This document shows positions 1 through 11,541 of a DNA stretch of 64,000 nt, piece after piece. The stretch covers positions 4,075,001 to 4,139,000 of the forward strand of contig CP126195.1 of assembly GCA_030272155.1 (NCBI GenBank), written 5' to 3'. Under the pieces are notes generated by a model. That model had not been told where the DNA came from. It worked only from the letters and a program-made list of their open reading frames with translations, and made no database searches. The position numbers and the translations under genes were made by a program. The DNA comes from Tetradesmus obliquus (Eukaryota; Chlorophyta; Chlorophyceae; Sphaeropleales; Scenedesmaceae). The first letter of the stretch is position 1; each line of letters begins with the position of its first letter.

Positions 1-408
1 AGCGCACGTCACGCATGGCAGAACTGCAGCTGTGTGCATTGACATTTCTGCAAGCTACGGCAGTGTTTGTCGCACCATAGAAAATCGCATATGCTGAATG
101 TATTATGCAGTGGTGCATGCTTGCGGAGCAATTGGTGTCAGACCAGTGTTTGGCGCAGGCCAAGGTTTCAGGCCGCTTGCTATGCAGCTGGCTCAGCTGC
201 TTTCAAGCAGGCAGCAGCTCGTACCATGCACTGCACGCACTGCCAGCAAACGTTTGGCAACATTCCTCGACGCACTGAACATCCTCGTTGCATCAGGTCC
301 ATCCATGCACGCACCTGTGCCTCCCGGCTTTTTTCCCTCCCGTCTTGACTGCGCTGCTGCTGGTTACATTGTCTGCCTGCCAATCTACACGACACTGATA
401 CCACACAG

Positions 409-1320
409 CTGCCCCTTGGTGGGCTTGGATTGGCGGCGCGCTAGGAGCCTACTACGTTGTGGTTGTCATCATCTTCGCTCAGAAGCTGGGTGCAGGCACG
501 CTCGTGGCCATATTTGTGTGCGCGCAGCTCATCACATCCATCGTGCTGGACCTTACAGGTGAACGGCAGGCCCTGCAGCATAGCGGCATGCTGTTACAGT
601 AAAGCTCAGTGTTAGCGGCAGCTGCAGCAGTGCAGCAGCAGAGTTTGCAGCGTGCAAGTGGTGTTCACGGGACTTGCTTGGGGTTGGATGTCTGTTATAC
701 ACAGGCGTTTGAGTACTGCACAAATGGCAGTCTTGAAAGCCACAGTGCAGCTGCAGTTGGAGTGACATCTGACGCCCAGTGCTGCTTGCACCCTGTCTGC
801 CTGTGGTCATCCTCTTGTTGCAGGCTTGGTGGGCTTTGCGCGGCGCGTGTTCAGCTGGCAGCGCTGGCTGGGTGCTGCACTGATGGTGGTGGGTGTGGTG
901 TTGGTGTCTCACTTCCCAGGTGATACAGTCGAGTCTGTGCGGCAGCAGCAAGCCAAGCAGGCTGCGCTGGCAGCAGCAGCAGCATCAGCAGCAGAAGGCA
1001 ACAGCGTGCACCTGGACGCAGCGCCAGCTGGTCCAACTCTAGGCAATGCAGCAGCTGCCACTGCGCTTGGTCCCAGCAGCAGTAGTAATCTTGGCAGGCG
1101 CCTGGCAGCGCTGGAGTTGTGGCATGCGAAGGCAAATGCTGCTGCAGTGGATGCGAATGCAGCAGTAGCAGCAGCTCCGCAGCGGCAGCAGCAGCGGCAG
1201 CGGCGCTTTTGTGACTCTGCATCGTCTGCTGCTGTTGCTGGATCCTGGCCATCACTGGCTGTACAAGACTTGGTAGAGCGACATGCAGATGCATATGTGC
1301 ATTTGCAGGACAGGCTGTGA
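409..1320 (+). CDS. YdcZ/DUF606-type drug/metabolite transporter, 3' part
   Basis: Two exons are clear: 409-558 and 824-1320, joined in phase 1 across a GT-AG intron (559-823). They encode the end of a YdcZ (DUF606) membrane protein of the drug/metabolite transporter superfamily. The hallmark PWWAWIGG is followed by LGAYYVVVVIIFAQKLGAG, a second hydrophobic helix ending in LD, then a last helix with LGAALMVVGVVLVS. After the final helix there is an unusual tail of about 130 residues rich in Ala, Gln and Ser with no visible domain. The upstream exon(s) are not identifiable in bases 1-408 and may lie outside the window, so the start is unknown. The family is mainly bacterial; substrate specificity in algae is not known. 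The family call is firm, the transport role is inferred from the family, and the boundaries of the 5' part are open. Confidence 0.75.
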
Positions 1321-2824
1321 CATTGCATGTGCATCCTTGCACCACATACCGCTTGTTGCTGCGGCCGCTTATTAATTCTTTGGTGGCATGCGTTGATACT
1401 GGCTGTCGCTGTAGATCCAGTAATTGTTTTGCATGTTGACTCGTGTGCTCAATGTTAGGGTGTGTATGTCCGGCTTCTGCTGTATTTGCTCTGCTGATGA
1501 TCATGTGCAGCGCTGCTGCAACATTGCAGTGCAGTGCATGGACATGTATTTGCTTGTTGATTTGCAGCACCTTGCTGGTAAATTCAACAGCAGCAGCTAT
1601 ATTCGTTTGCTTGGTAGTACTGACAATTGTTTGATGATGGTCGGCAGCTGTCTTCTACGTAGCATTGTTGTGCTGATTTGGTATTGCTACTGGCCTGCTG
1701 CACACGCTGCAGGAATCTGCCTTGAGCAGCTTCGAACTGTTGTCGTCATGTGTGCATTTTCTTCTGTGCATTTATCAATGATCATTGTGATCTCGCACTT
1801 GCAGCCCCTCTGGCCACAGTGTTTGCGTGCATGGTGGTGGGACAGGGCAGGGCTGCCATCTGCTGTGCTGCATTGACGGCGACGGTTGTTTCACTCCCAG
1901 AATGCGCTGCGCTGTGTGTATGCGTTTGCAAATTGCTGTATGTGTATTTTGAACGCTGCTGCACGTGTTTGACTGATTGGCGAGCACTAGTGCTTGCAGT
2001 TCTGCGGAGCAGTGTTGCCTCACGTTGGCTCCCGGTTGGGGTCCCCCCTCCTTGGTTGAGTGGAGTATGTCAAGTATTGTGACGTTGCTATAGCTACACA
2101 ACAGCGTGGCCCGCTGCATCATAAATAATCACCCCTGTGTAAGGCATGCTGTTGCTACAATATTGTATTGTATTTGGTGTCCTGCAGCTTGCTTGCCATG
2201 TTCACAGTTTCATGGGCCCGTGGATGCATCCGATTGGATCCCGGATCCCGGACCCGGACCGGACCGGATTCAGCCTGGACCGAAGCGGTCCAGTTCAGCA
2301 TGGCCTACTTCCATCCAAAGAGGTCGTAAGGCCACTGGGCAACTTGCCACGCAGTTTTCACACTGCGCTCACAGCTGGTGTGCTGTCGAGGAAAACTCCT
2401 ATTATTTGGGGGCGGTGTTGCCACAATTAGGCGGTTGAATGAATATTTGTTTGCAAATTCAGAGAAAATCATTTTATGCTGCGACTGCACGAAGCAACAC
2501 TCACCACAGCACGTGCCCGTAACCTCGGCGACCGAGGCCAAGGCGGGGCGCTCAATTGCAAGCCCATTCCTTCCTCCCATCTCCGCTGCAGAAGTTCAAA
2601 ACGAATATTTTTATAAAAATTTAGAAGTGGTGTTTGATCTAAATAAGCAGGGGAAAACCGGCAGGTGGGCTTTCCTGGCCCTGCAGTAGCAGGTGCGCAA
2701 AACGGCCAGTAACCCGACGTCGTGATGCCCTATCCGAAGTATTTGTTCACTTGCTAAGCATATAATTGCCAGATGTTGATGCTAGAGCTAGTGCGTATTG
2801 CATGGTCTTATCAGGTTTGGACTC
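1321..2824. other. Intergenic region, 3' flank of transporter and promoter of surface-protein gene A
   Basis: No convincing coding sequence. A TGTAA poly(A)-type signal occurs at 2138-2142, rather far from the stop at 1320. Bases 2220-2290 are a GC-rich patch of short repeated GGATCC/CCGGACC-like words. The last 350 bases contain sequence shared with the promoter of the paralogue at 16557-16850 (listed separately). Confidence 0.6.
2505..2552 (+). promoter_or_regulatory. Promoter block shared with paralogue B (G-box plus GC-rich box)
   Basis: CACGTG at 2510-2515, preceded by CCACAG, is followed by GAGGCCAAGGCGGGGCGCT at 2534-2552. The same two elements in the same order lie upstream of the paralogous minus-strand gene at 16838-16804. 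The box ends 273 bases before the ATG here and 248 bases before it in the paralogue. A weaker third similarity is at 2650-2675 versus 16692-16671. Conservation between otherwise diverged flanks suggests shared regulation; this is inference. Confidence 0.5.
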
Positions 2825-3293
2825 ATGCTGCCAATGGTGCTGCAATGCACAACCACAGTCTTGCAAGTCGTATCACCGCAGGCGCTGTGGCACTGCGCTG
2901 CTGTTGTAGCTGTTCTGGTCGGTCTTAACTTGCCAACTGTCACATGTCAGGCACATGCAGACTGCAGACTGCTATTGCGTGGATATGGCAGCAGCCGCAC
3001 AACAGCAAGCAGCAGCAGCAGCAGCAGGGCTGAGCTCGGCATAGCAGTTGCATCTTTGTCCTGCAACAGCTCAGATAGAGCCCCAGTAGCTGTGGCTGTT
3101 AACAGCACGCACCTGCAGAAGCATGCAGGATCTTTCACTGGTGTCAACATCCTCAGTGACTCCAAGTGCAAGGCACACGCAGCAACTGCTGCATTCCCCA
3201 TGCATGCACTGCTGTACTTCTGCAGCAGCGACCACCGCATCACATTCCTGCAGCCTGTGGTTGAAAACCTAAAGCTACCGTTTGTTGCAGCAG

Positions 3294-3330
<37 letters not shown>

Positions 3331-6300
3331 TTGGCTCTACGGCATCTTTGCATTTGGCGACAGCGCAAACGCCAGAATGGTCGGTGGGAGGTTTTCAGAC
3401 AACTCTGCAGGCACTGTGTTGGTTGCAAGGCAGAATGCTCTCCTGTCCATCACAACCAGCAGTTTCTTACGAAACAGCTCCACCTGGGGAGGTAAGCAAA
3501 GTACACAGCATAGCCATGGAGCCAAGTCACACCAAGCACAGGGCAGCCAGATGATATGTCTCGTAGTACGGAGACACATGGCGCTGTCTGCTGTTCCGTA
3601 GAAAGTGCCTAGTGGAGGGTAGCTTGTTCTGCTGAGCATCACTGCATGGTGGCAGCGCTTGCTGTGTCTGTTTCTCTGCTTGTCCTGCCAGGCCACAAAG
3701 TGGGCTGCACTTGATGCACTTGACTGCCATTGCTCCGAGGGTGCTGCATGTATGCTGCCTTCCTTCTGCATCACAGGTGTGCTTTACTTAGAAGACACTG
3801 CCAGCGCAGACATCACAAGCAGCCTCCTGCAAGGTTCGTCAGCTGCATACTGGGGAGGTGCCGCACTCTGTTCAGACAACAGCAGCCTCCGCATCAGCAA
3901 CAGCACCATTCAAGGCAACTCGGCGCAAGGGGGAGCAGGGCTTGCTTGCAGCCATGACAGCACATTGGTCGTCGAAACGACCCTGCTGCAAGGCAACAGT
4001 GCAGCAAAGTTTGGAGGCGGCATAGCGGCTTCCCAAAAACTGCAAGGTGCGCACCAAAATGAGTGCTGAAGGCTTGCCTAACGTTGCAGGACGTTCAGAG
4101 GCCACATGTGACTAGGATGGTGTGGCAGCTGCACCTCTGGAATGCTTTGTTTGTCACCTGTTGAGCCAGGTGTTGCGCTGTACGTGGTGGTGATGTACCT
4201 GAAGATTGCGCTTGCGGCAACCATTCAAACTTGATTTGTTGTGCTCTCAATTTAATTGCTCTCAATTCAAATGCTCTCGATCGCTTTCTGCAAAACAAAC
4301 AGAGGAGCAGGCACTGTCCTGCTGCCTGGCTCAGGTGCGCTGCCGGTTCCTGCCAGTGACCACCACATGCTGCTTACTTGTGTAGCTGAACTGTCAGCAT
4401 GCCATGGCTTCCAAGAAGCTGTACTGCAACAGGGCGTGAATGCAGTTGCACACTTACAACAATGCAAGTGCAGAGCACCCCGATCACATGCTGGTGATAA
4501 GCTGCTCGCCGTCAAGAACCTGTAGCAAGGGCCTTAGCAATTGATTTGCCTGTTGCCCATCTGATGAGCATCATTGTTTTCAATTCACTGACAACCAGGC
4601 ACACACCTTGGCATTGTTTGCTGCGTGTGCAGGTAGCCCTGAACAACTGTAGCTTCATTTCAAACAAGGCTGGCACATTTAGTGGTGCTGTGTTCCTGAT
4701 TGACTTCAGCTATGCTGCTGTCAGGTGCGGGCTGCTTTGCAGCAGTCTGCAGCAGTGTGGCTGCCAGTTCAAAGGTTGGCAGGACTATAAAGTTATAGGA
4801 GCTGCTTCTATCTGTACAGCCAGACCAACTTGCTGCTGGCAACTTGCGCCACAGCCTGAACTACATCAGCATGATCGTGTGCCTTTTGAACTTGCACGGC
4901 CATCATGCTTGCGCTTGTGGAAGACAGCGAGTGCGAAAGCGACAGAGAGAGAAAGTAGAGACAGGTGGTATAGCTGCTGAGGAAATTAACATACTCAGGC
5001 AGTGGAGGCATGTTCACTCAAGCATGTGCAGTGCTTTCATGTAATCCATTCTTCATAGCACACCAGGCTGAAGTCATAGTTCAACTATGGCAGCGCCTGC
5101 TGTGGCTGCAGGGACACCAACTTCACCACTAGTGCCTCACCAAATGGGGCTGCTGTTGGGATGATACAGAACTCAAAGCTAAAGCTGGACAGGGTTCTCC
5201 TGCAGAAAAACATCGCCTCTGGCGATGGTGCTGTTTTTATGGGTGACAACGCACAGGTGCGACAGCAGCAGGAGACACAGCACGCAGCAGTGAGGGACCC
5301 GATGCAGCTCTGTAGTTGCGTCACATTGTGCTGATGCTGACAGCCCTAGGTTGGGGTGGTGGGCTGCATATGCAACCTCACAAGTTCACTAGCTAGTCAG
5401 GCATATAGATGAGTCAGGCATTGCAGAGAAAGCAGGGCGATAAGCGCGCTGGGTGCTGCAGCCATGCCAGTGGAAACAAACGTTACCAGGCAACATGCTG
5501 TGATGGCAGCGCACACATACAAAGTGCGTGCGTGCTAGCACCAGCGCTGGTACATTTGTGTTACTGCAAGCATGTGTTGTTACCCAGCCCTGACTGCTGT
5601 GGTTTTCTAAGACCTGACCTGCACATGCTGCATTCACTTTGATGTGTTGCAGGTTAAAGCTGCTGGCTGCACATTCCACAGCAACCGCGCAGGCAATTAC
5701 GGCACCTTCACCGTCTTTGGCGCTGCCAGGCTGAATGTGTCGCACTGCTCATTCAGCAACAACATCGCACAATTTGGGTCGGCTGTCACTTGTGGAGTCA
5801 GAAGCAAGGTGTGCAGTTGCTGTGGCAAAAATGCAGTCAGCAGCTACTGGCTTTGTAGAACATCTGCGGCCAACCTGTTTGGACGATGTGCAGACACCAT
5901 GCAGCAACGCGCTACTTCCAGCCACAGCAACGTGCTAGAGCACCGCTAGCATTGGATTGTGCAGTAGCTGCATCGTGGTTCAAGATGAGAACAGGAGAGT
6001 GCAGCAGCACTGCTTCCCAAAGGACCGCCCGGTTGAACCAATCCAGCAGTAGACATCCTACCACTGAATCGCATCCTAGTCATCCCACAAGCACTTGTTA
6101 CATTAATTGTTGTTTTTGCTGCTGCTGATACGCAGGTGCTAGTCACCCACAGCAAATTTTTCAGCAGCCAGGCCCGAACAGGGGGAGTGCTCTACACCTT
6201 TGGCAGCGGCAGCCTTGAAGTGAATGGCAGCAGCTTTGCCAGCAACAAAGCAACAGCAGGAGGCGTGCTGTTGACGGATGAGTCAAGTAGAGCAACTCTG

Positions 6301-9300
6301 TATGGATGCCTGCTGGATGACAACACAGCTGCCTCCCTTGGGGGCGTGCTGTCAGCACGGGCGTACTCACAGGTGGGCTGACACCTGCTGCGAGTCGGCA
6401 GCCAGTAGTATCACATCCAAGCGTTGCATGATAAATGGCGCTGATGTTGTGCGCTTTATATGTGAAACACACATTAGCCATGTCTAGCCAACTGTGCTCC
6501 CTTCCTGCTGTGCCTTCTAACACTGTTGCGCGTTATGTTACATTATGTTACGTACTCCACTGAACCAGGGAGTGGGAACCTATATCAGGAGCCAACGGGA
6601 GGCTCATAGGGGTGGAAACATCAACGATTGACTCACCATGGTCAGAGACGTCAGAAGGAACAGCGAGAATTTTTGTTCAGCATCATCAATAGCCTGAGCA
6701 ATTGCATGCACGTTGCCTGGGAGCGTTGCAGTCCTTGCTGGAATACAATGCCAGGTCGATGGCAAGCGCTTGCCAAACGTGCACTCCACTGGCTGCTAAC
6801 GTAGCGCGAGTGCACGTGTCAAGGAGTGCATGCATCGTTCTGCATGCATGTGCAATGCTGCACCTGCGCAGGATGCAGGTGAGCATATCAGCGCTGACCC
6901 TTGCCTGTTACTCCCTTGCTGGTGCTGCCTTCATCAAATCCAGGTGCTGTTGCGCAACTGCACTCTCAGCAAAAGCAGCTCAGCCTGGGGAGGAGACGTA
7001 ACAGCTTCAGGCAATGCATATGTGGCTATCCAACACAGCAGCATCAAGCTGAACAGAGCATCGGCAATGGGCGGTGGCCTGCACTTTATTGACAACAGCA
7101 GGAGCAACCTGACACAAGTGCTGCTGGCCAACAACAGTGCTGGAACAGTCGGAGGGGGCTTGGCGGCAACGGGATCTGCAAAGGTGTGCGCTGTGACCAG
7201 TCATGTGATACATGTTTAAGAAGCAATTCAAGCGCACCAGCAGCCATGGACACACTTGCTCTGCCACTCATTCGAGTGTTTGGGCTTGCTTTGCACACTG
7301 GCAGTCCAGGCATTGTAAATCCCCTGTCTCACCTCCGCTGCTGCAGGCAGGTGATCAGCCGCAGTTGCTGTGCCTTATTTCCATAACACCGCGCTGCAAC
7401 AGTCCTGTGTAAATGGCGGTACCTCTAGATGCCGGTATCAACAGTATGAACATTTGTGAGTGCTTGCAGAGAACCCGCGTCATCCGGCTCACTAAAGGTA
7501 TTGACGGGGCCACCAACAGTTGTTATTGTCTTGTCTCCTGCGCTGCCCAGGTCTTTGCAGCACATGTCCGTGTTGAGGCCAATAGCGCCCAGTTTGGTGG
7601 GGGCATCAGCATCAGTGGCACGGTTGATTTGAGCCTCCGCAACTACACGGTGCACCACAATAAAGCCTCAGACAGCGGGGGTGGAGCATTCCTGCAGAAG
7701 CAGTCTGTTGTTTATGTAAAATCTGACAACTCAGTCAAAACAAGCGATGTCATAACAAGCAATGTCGCGGTGCGTTTTGGCGGTGGAGTGCGTGCTCTCA
7801 GCAACAGAATCAACGCGACTGCGGTGCTGGCAGCCGCATTCTACAACAGGGCATTGTATGATACTGATGTCTCTGTTCTCGTAACATATCTTGAAGTGGT
7901 AGGTAGTGTGCACGTTGACTGGTTTGGTAACAGGCCTGATGCAGAGGGTAGCTTGCCCGTGGTGTTGAAAGCATCTGGTCACTTTGGTCTGCCATGTGAG
8001 GGCGTTGCCGTCACTGCCGCCCTTGATGGCATGACTTTATCAGGGACCAGCGTATCAGATAAGGAAGGCTTGGCTCGGATGCTGCTGCGTGTGCAGCAGC
8101 CGCCAGGGCAGTATAACATCACGTTTAGGTTAGCCGACTATCTTGAGATTCCAGCAGCAGTAATCAGCCTCAAGATCCGCCCTTGCGCAAGGGGTGAGGT
8201 TGCGCCTACTCCAGGCACGTGCCAGGTGTGCCTGCCAGGCCTTTACAGCCTTGACCCCAGCCAGCAGACCTGCCAGCCCTGCCCTCCAGCAGGAGCAGAA
8301 TGCCCTGGTGGTGCTGCCATCCTGCCGCTGCCCGGCTGGTGGCACAGCGCAGCAGACTCGGCACAGATGCACATGTGAGGCGCGACAGCAGCCATAGGCC
8401 AGTGCTAGACCTCAACTTGGCAAGCCTAAGAACGTGCATGCTGTCAGGCAACAGGGCACACATTGCTGCAAGACAGCATGCTGCATATGCATGCATGGCA
8501 TGTTGAGCAAAGACGCACATTCACTCTGTTTTCTGGCAGCAGCCCTAGGTCTGCTCAGCGGAGTTTTGGATGCACACTACAGGCGTAGCTTGAAGCAATC
8601 ATACAATGCATGCTCAACATCACAGCAGCCTTTCAGTTAAGCTCGCTGTTTCTGCTCTGTCGTATTTGGTTTTCAACAAATCTTACGGTATGTTGAGTGC
8701 TGTGCAACTCAAGTCGGTGTTGCTGCTGCGCCGCCACTACTGCTGCTGTGCAGGTGTCCCTATGCAGAGAGGTGTCAGAGTGATCGAGCGGCACTGCGCG
8801 CCTGCAGTGACGATGCTAGGTGCAGGAGCAATACCAGCAACTACCATGCCCTGCAGTGTGCTGCTACATACACAGGTAATGTGTGTGGCAACTGAGCTGC
8901 TGGTTACGGGGCTACCAAGCCATTTCATTGCAAAGTGTGCATGAAGCCTGCTACCATCATCGCATCTTATGCTGGGACGGCGTTTTTCCTTCTGGGGTGC
9001 ATCAAGCTGTTGTTGCATTTCACACTTTTGGATACATCGGCTGTGCAGCAAGGGCAGCACTCACCAGCAGCAGAGCTGCTGCGCTGCTTGGTGCTGTATG
9101 GGCAGCGCATGCTGATTGTTGGTTCGCTCACCATTAACTGGCCGGCGTCCATTGCGTACCCGTTGCGTGCGCTGGCGTGGGTGTGGTCAATCTCCTCCCC
9201 TGAGACGCTTAGTGCAGATTGTGTACTGCCAACCAACAGCAGAATGCCCCTAGCTGCACAAAGATTTATGTTTTACCTCAGCATGCCATTTGCTATGCTG

Positions 9301-10302
9301 TTTGTGCTGTTGCTGTTGGAAATTGTGCTGCATGCGGAGTGTGGTGTGCTCAGCAGGCGGCCTAACACTGCCGTCAAGCTGTTGCTGCGCCTGAGCAGCA
9401 GCGCCATGGTTGTGCTGTTCTTCTTTCTGCCGTCGCTGCTGCGCACGTTGTTTGGGCTTTTTGCATGCATACCATTGGATCAGCCTGCAGCGTGGCCGTA
9501 CGAGGCTAATGCAGTTGGCGCGTTCTGGGCGTATGACACCCACATTGTCTGCTTTGGCACAGCTTGGCACAGGGGTTTGGCTTTTGGGCTAGGCATGCCA
9601 CTGGTTGCACTGCTGTGCGTAGGCCTTCCAGTGGTGATAGTCTACGTCACTGTGTCCAACAGGACTCGCCTAGATGATGCAGGTTTCAGGCGCAGCTGGG
9701 GTTTCCTCACGCAGTCATATCGCCCGAAGTTCTGCTGGTGGGAGGCAGTAGAGGTGATGGAAACAGCTGCGTTGGTTGCTATCGGGGAATTTGGTGTGAG
9801 TGTGGGTATCTTCTATCAAACCATGCTGATGATGGCTGCGCTGATGCTCATCTCAAACCTGCGTTTGGGGTACAGACCGCACGTGCATAGGCAGACAGGC
9901 AGGGCAATGGTGCAGAGCACGTACTGTCTGCTGCTCACAGTTTCTGCTGGCCTATCATTCCAGCAGTATGGTCCTGTCACGCCTACAGCAACGTATGGGC
10001 TGGCTATGGGTGGCATCCTGCTGGCTGTGAACTTGTTTTTTGTGTGCAGTGTGCTATGGCAGCTGCTGAGGCTCATCGACTGGCCAGCGCTGCGTGCAGC
10101 CGTTGGCAAGAGCACCCACACATTGCACAGGGGCGTGCATCACGTGAGTTTGCGCACGCGCCACGTCACAATGTGCCTGTCCCGCCGCAATGCAGCTGCA
10201 GCTACAAGTGCCGGCAATGCAGCGGAGGGATCAGGTGTGCCAGCTGGCACCGCAGTGGTGTCCCCTCCACCAAAAGACACGCAGATGACTGGCATTTTCT
10301 GA
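2825..10302 (+). CDS. Surface-protein gene A: Pmp-like beta-helix repeat protein with multi-span C-terminal domain (possibly non-functional)
   Basis: Nine exons: 2825-3491, 3777-4046, 4633-4724, 5112-5256, 5653-5808, 6136-6372, 6944-7183, 7551-8374 and 8754-10302. ATG 2825 opens a hydrophobic leader ending near VTCQA. Exons 2-8 carry short repeats of the type (N/S)NSA..GGG typical of Pmp-like right-handed beta-helices. A Cys-rich stalk (TCQVCLPGLYSLDP) follows, then about eight membrane helices with the signature FRRSWGFLTQSYRPKFCWWE and a Ser/Pro-rich cytoplasmic tail. The family is known from chlorophyte algae as 'polymorphic outer membrane protein-like'; function is unknown, and surface recognition or a TRP-like channel are guesses. 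Compared with the intact paralogue at 11542-16556 there are two problems. Exon 2 has one extra base near 4030-4046, so its phase does not match exon 3. A TGA at 8893-8895 replaces a conserved Cys codon, with 469 open codons beyond it. It may be a young pseudogene, a sequence error, or a recoded gene. A TGTAA signal lies at 10439-10443. Confidence 0.7.
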
Positions 10303-11541
10303 ACGCATGCAATGTTCTTCATGAAACGAGCTGAGCAGCCCTAGGACCAGAGAGGCTGTGCTAGTGAATAAAGGCAGAGAGTGTGCAGCAGGCTGCTGGC
10401 AGTGCACTGGAGGGCAGCCAGGGTTGTGGCCGGGATGCTGTAAGGTAATTGGGCTGTATATCACATGGTGCTGCCCAGGTGCAAGGCTGCACTGCTGCGC
10501 TGATATGGCAGTGCATAAAGGAATGTAGGTGACACTTGATGCTGCCGTAATTGCATGCTGCGTTGGGGCTCTAATGCTGGTTCTGCACCTGCAACACGGT
10601 CTCTGTTGATATTCAACCATACATGAGTATGACTGGCAGCATGCTATGGCGCTCATCTTGCAGTCAGGACTGGTGCTGGTGACGATGGCAATGCCTCTGG
10701 CAGTCTGAACCTTCAGCTTCTGTAAGACTGATGGTCTGCATCAAGTTACACATGGATTCTAAAGCTGGAGCCGCAAACCCGGCACAAGATACAGCGCGAT
10801 TGTTGTGCCGCCGATTTTTGCAACCTTTGATGATGATGTGCTGCACATGCAATCTAGCACCTTTAATCTCGCACCCACACACTCAGAAAGGGGTGCAAAG
10901 CATGTCCCTCCTGGCCAGTGCAAACATTGCATCATCACCATGTAACTGTTTGGGCCACAGCAACTTCCCCGCCATTAGCCTCACTTCGGAAGAACATAAA
11001 CGTGGGAGCACAGCTCGCCATGCGCGCAAGCACTCAGATGAAAGCTCGAACGAGACAGTCAGCAATCAGCATAGCATCCAGCATACAAACACCAAAAACC
11101 CATCCCAGAATTCGGTTCAGAAAATCAACACAACACAGCCAGCAGATGTGTCAATCATGATTAGCGGGGCGACTGTGGGTTGGATTATCACCAGGGATCG
11201 CAGCATCATCTGCACTGCCCTGTATGGTACAAGTGATGGCATTTGGGATGAACTTGCAGGGATGATATGCAAACAAGTTCAGTTTGTGTCACCCTGTAGA
11301 TCCCAGCCCAGCATTGACATCACGTGCATATGCAGAGCCACCAGCAGCAAACTGCTAGTGGTTCACAAGTGGTGCATGCAGCATGCGCAGCACTTCAACA
11401 GACCCACATTGTTGGACTTCAACAGACACATTCACAGCAATCCTGCCGAAGATACCCTAGCGCGGGCCTGCTAGCCAGCCTGAGTCACAGGCCCCTGCCG
11501 TTTATTCACTGGCACAGCCGCTCTAGCATGCTGATCTCACC
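10303..11541. other. Shared 3' flank between the two convergent surface-protein genes
   Basis: Holds the 3' ends of genes A and B, which face each other. TGTAA at 10439-10443 suits gene A (137 bases after its stop). A 247-codon open frame at 10731-11474 on the plus strand has no recognisable motif, no hydrophobic pattern and no splice context, so I do not call it a gene. Confidence 0.6.

Noticed and set aside
1-408. 5' exons of the YdcZ transporter
   Set aside because: No frame shows the expected N-terminal family pattern (Q.G.N..L); the real exons are probably upstream of the window.
2220-2290. GC-rich repeated GGATCC/CCGGACC words, considered as a transposon end or regulatory repeat
   Set aside because: No target-site duplication or matching terminus elsewhere in the window.
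8893-8895. An intron hiding the TGA in gene A (donor GTAATG at 8876, acceptor at CAAAG before 8937)
   Set aside because: It would delete the CG.CA.GYG…F.C segment that is kept as coding in gene B and is typical of this family, and the acceptor lacks CAG/TAG consensus.
10731-11474. 247-codon plus-strand frame between the two surface-protein genes
   Set aside because: No recognisable motif or hydrophobic pattern; lies in the shared 3' flank of two convergent genes.
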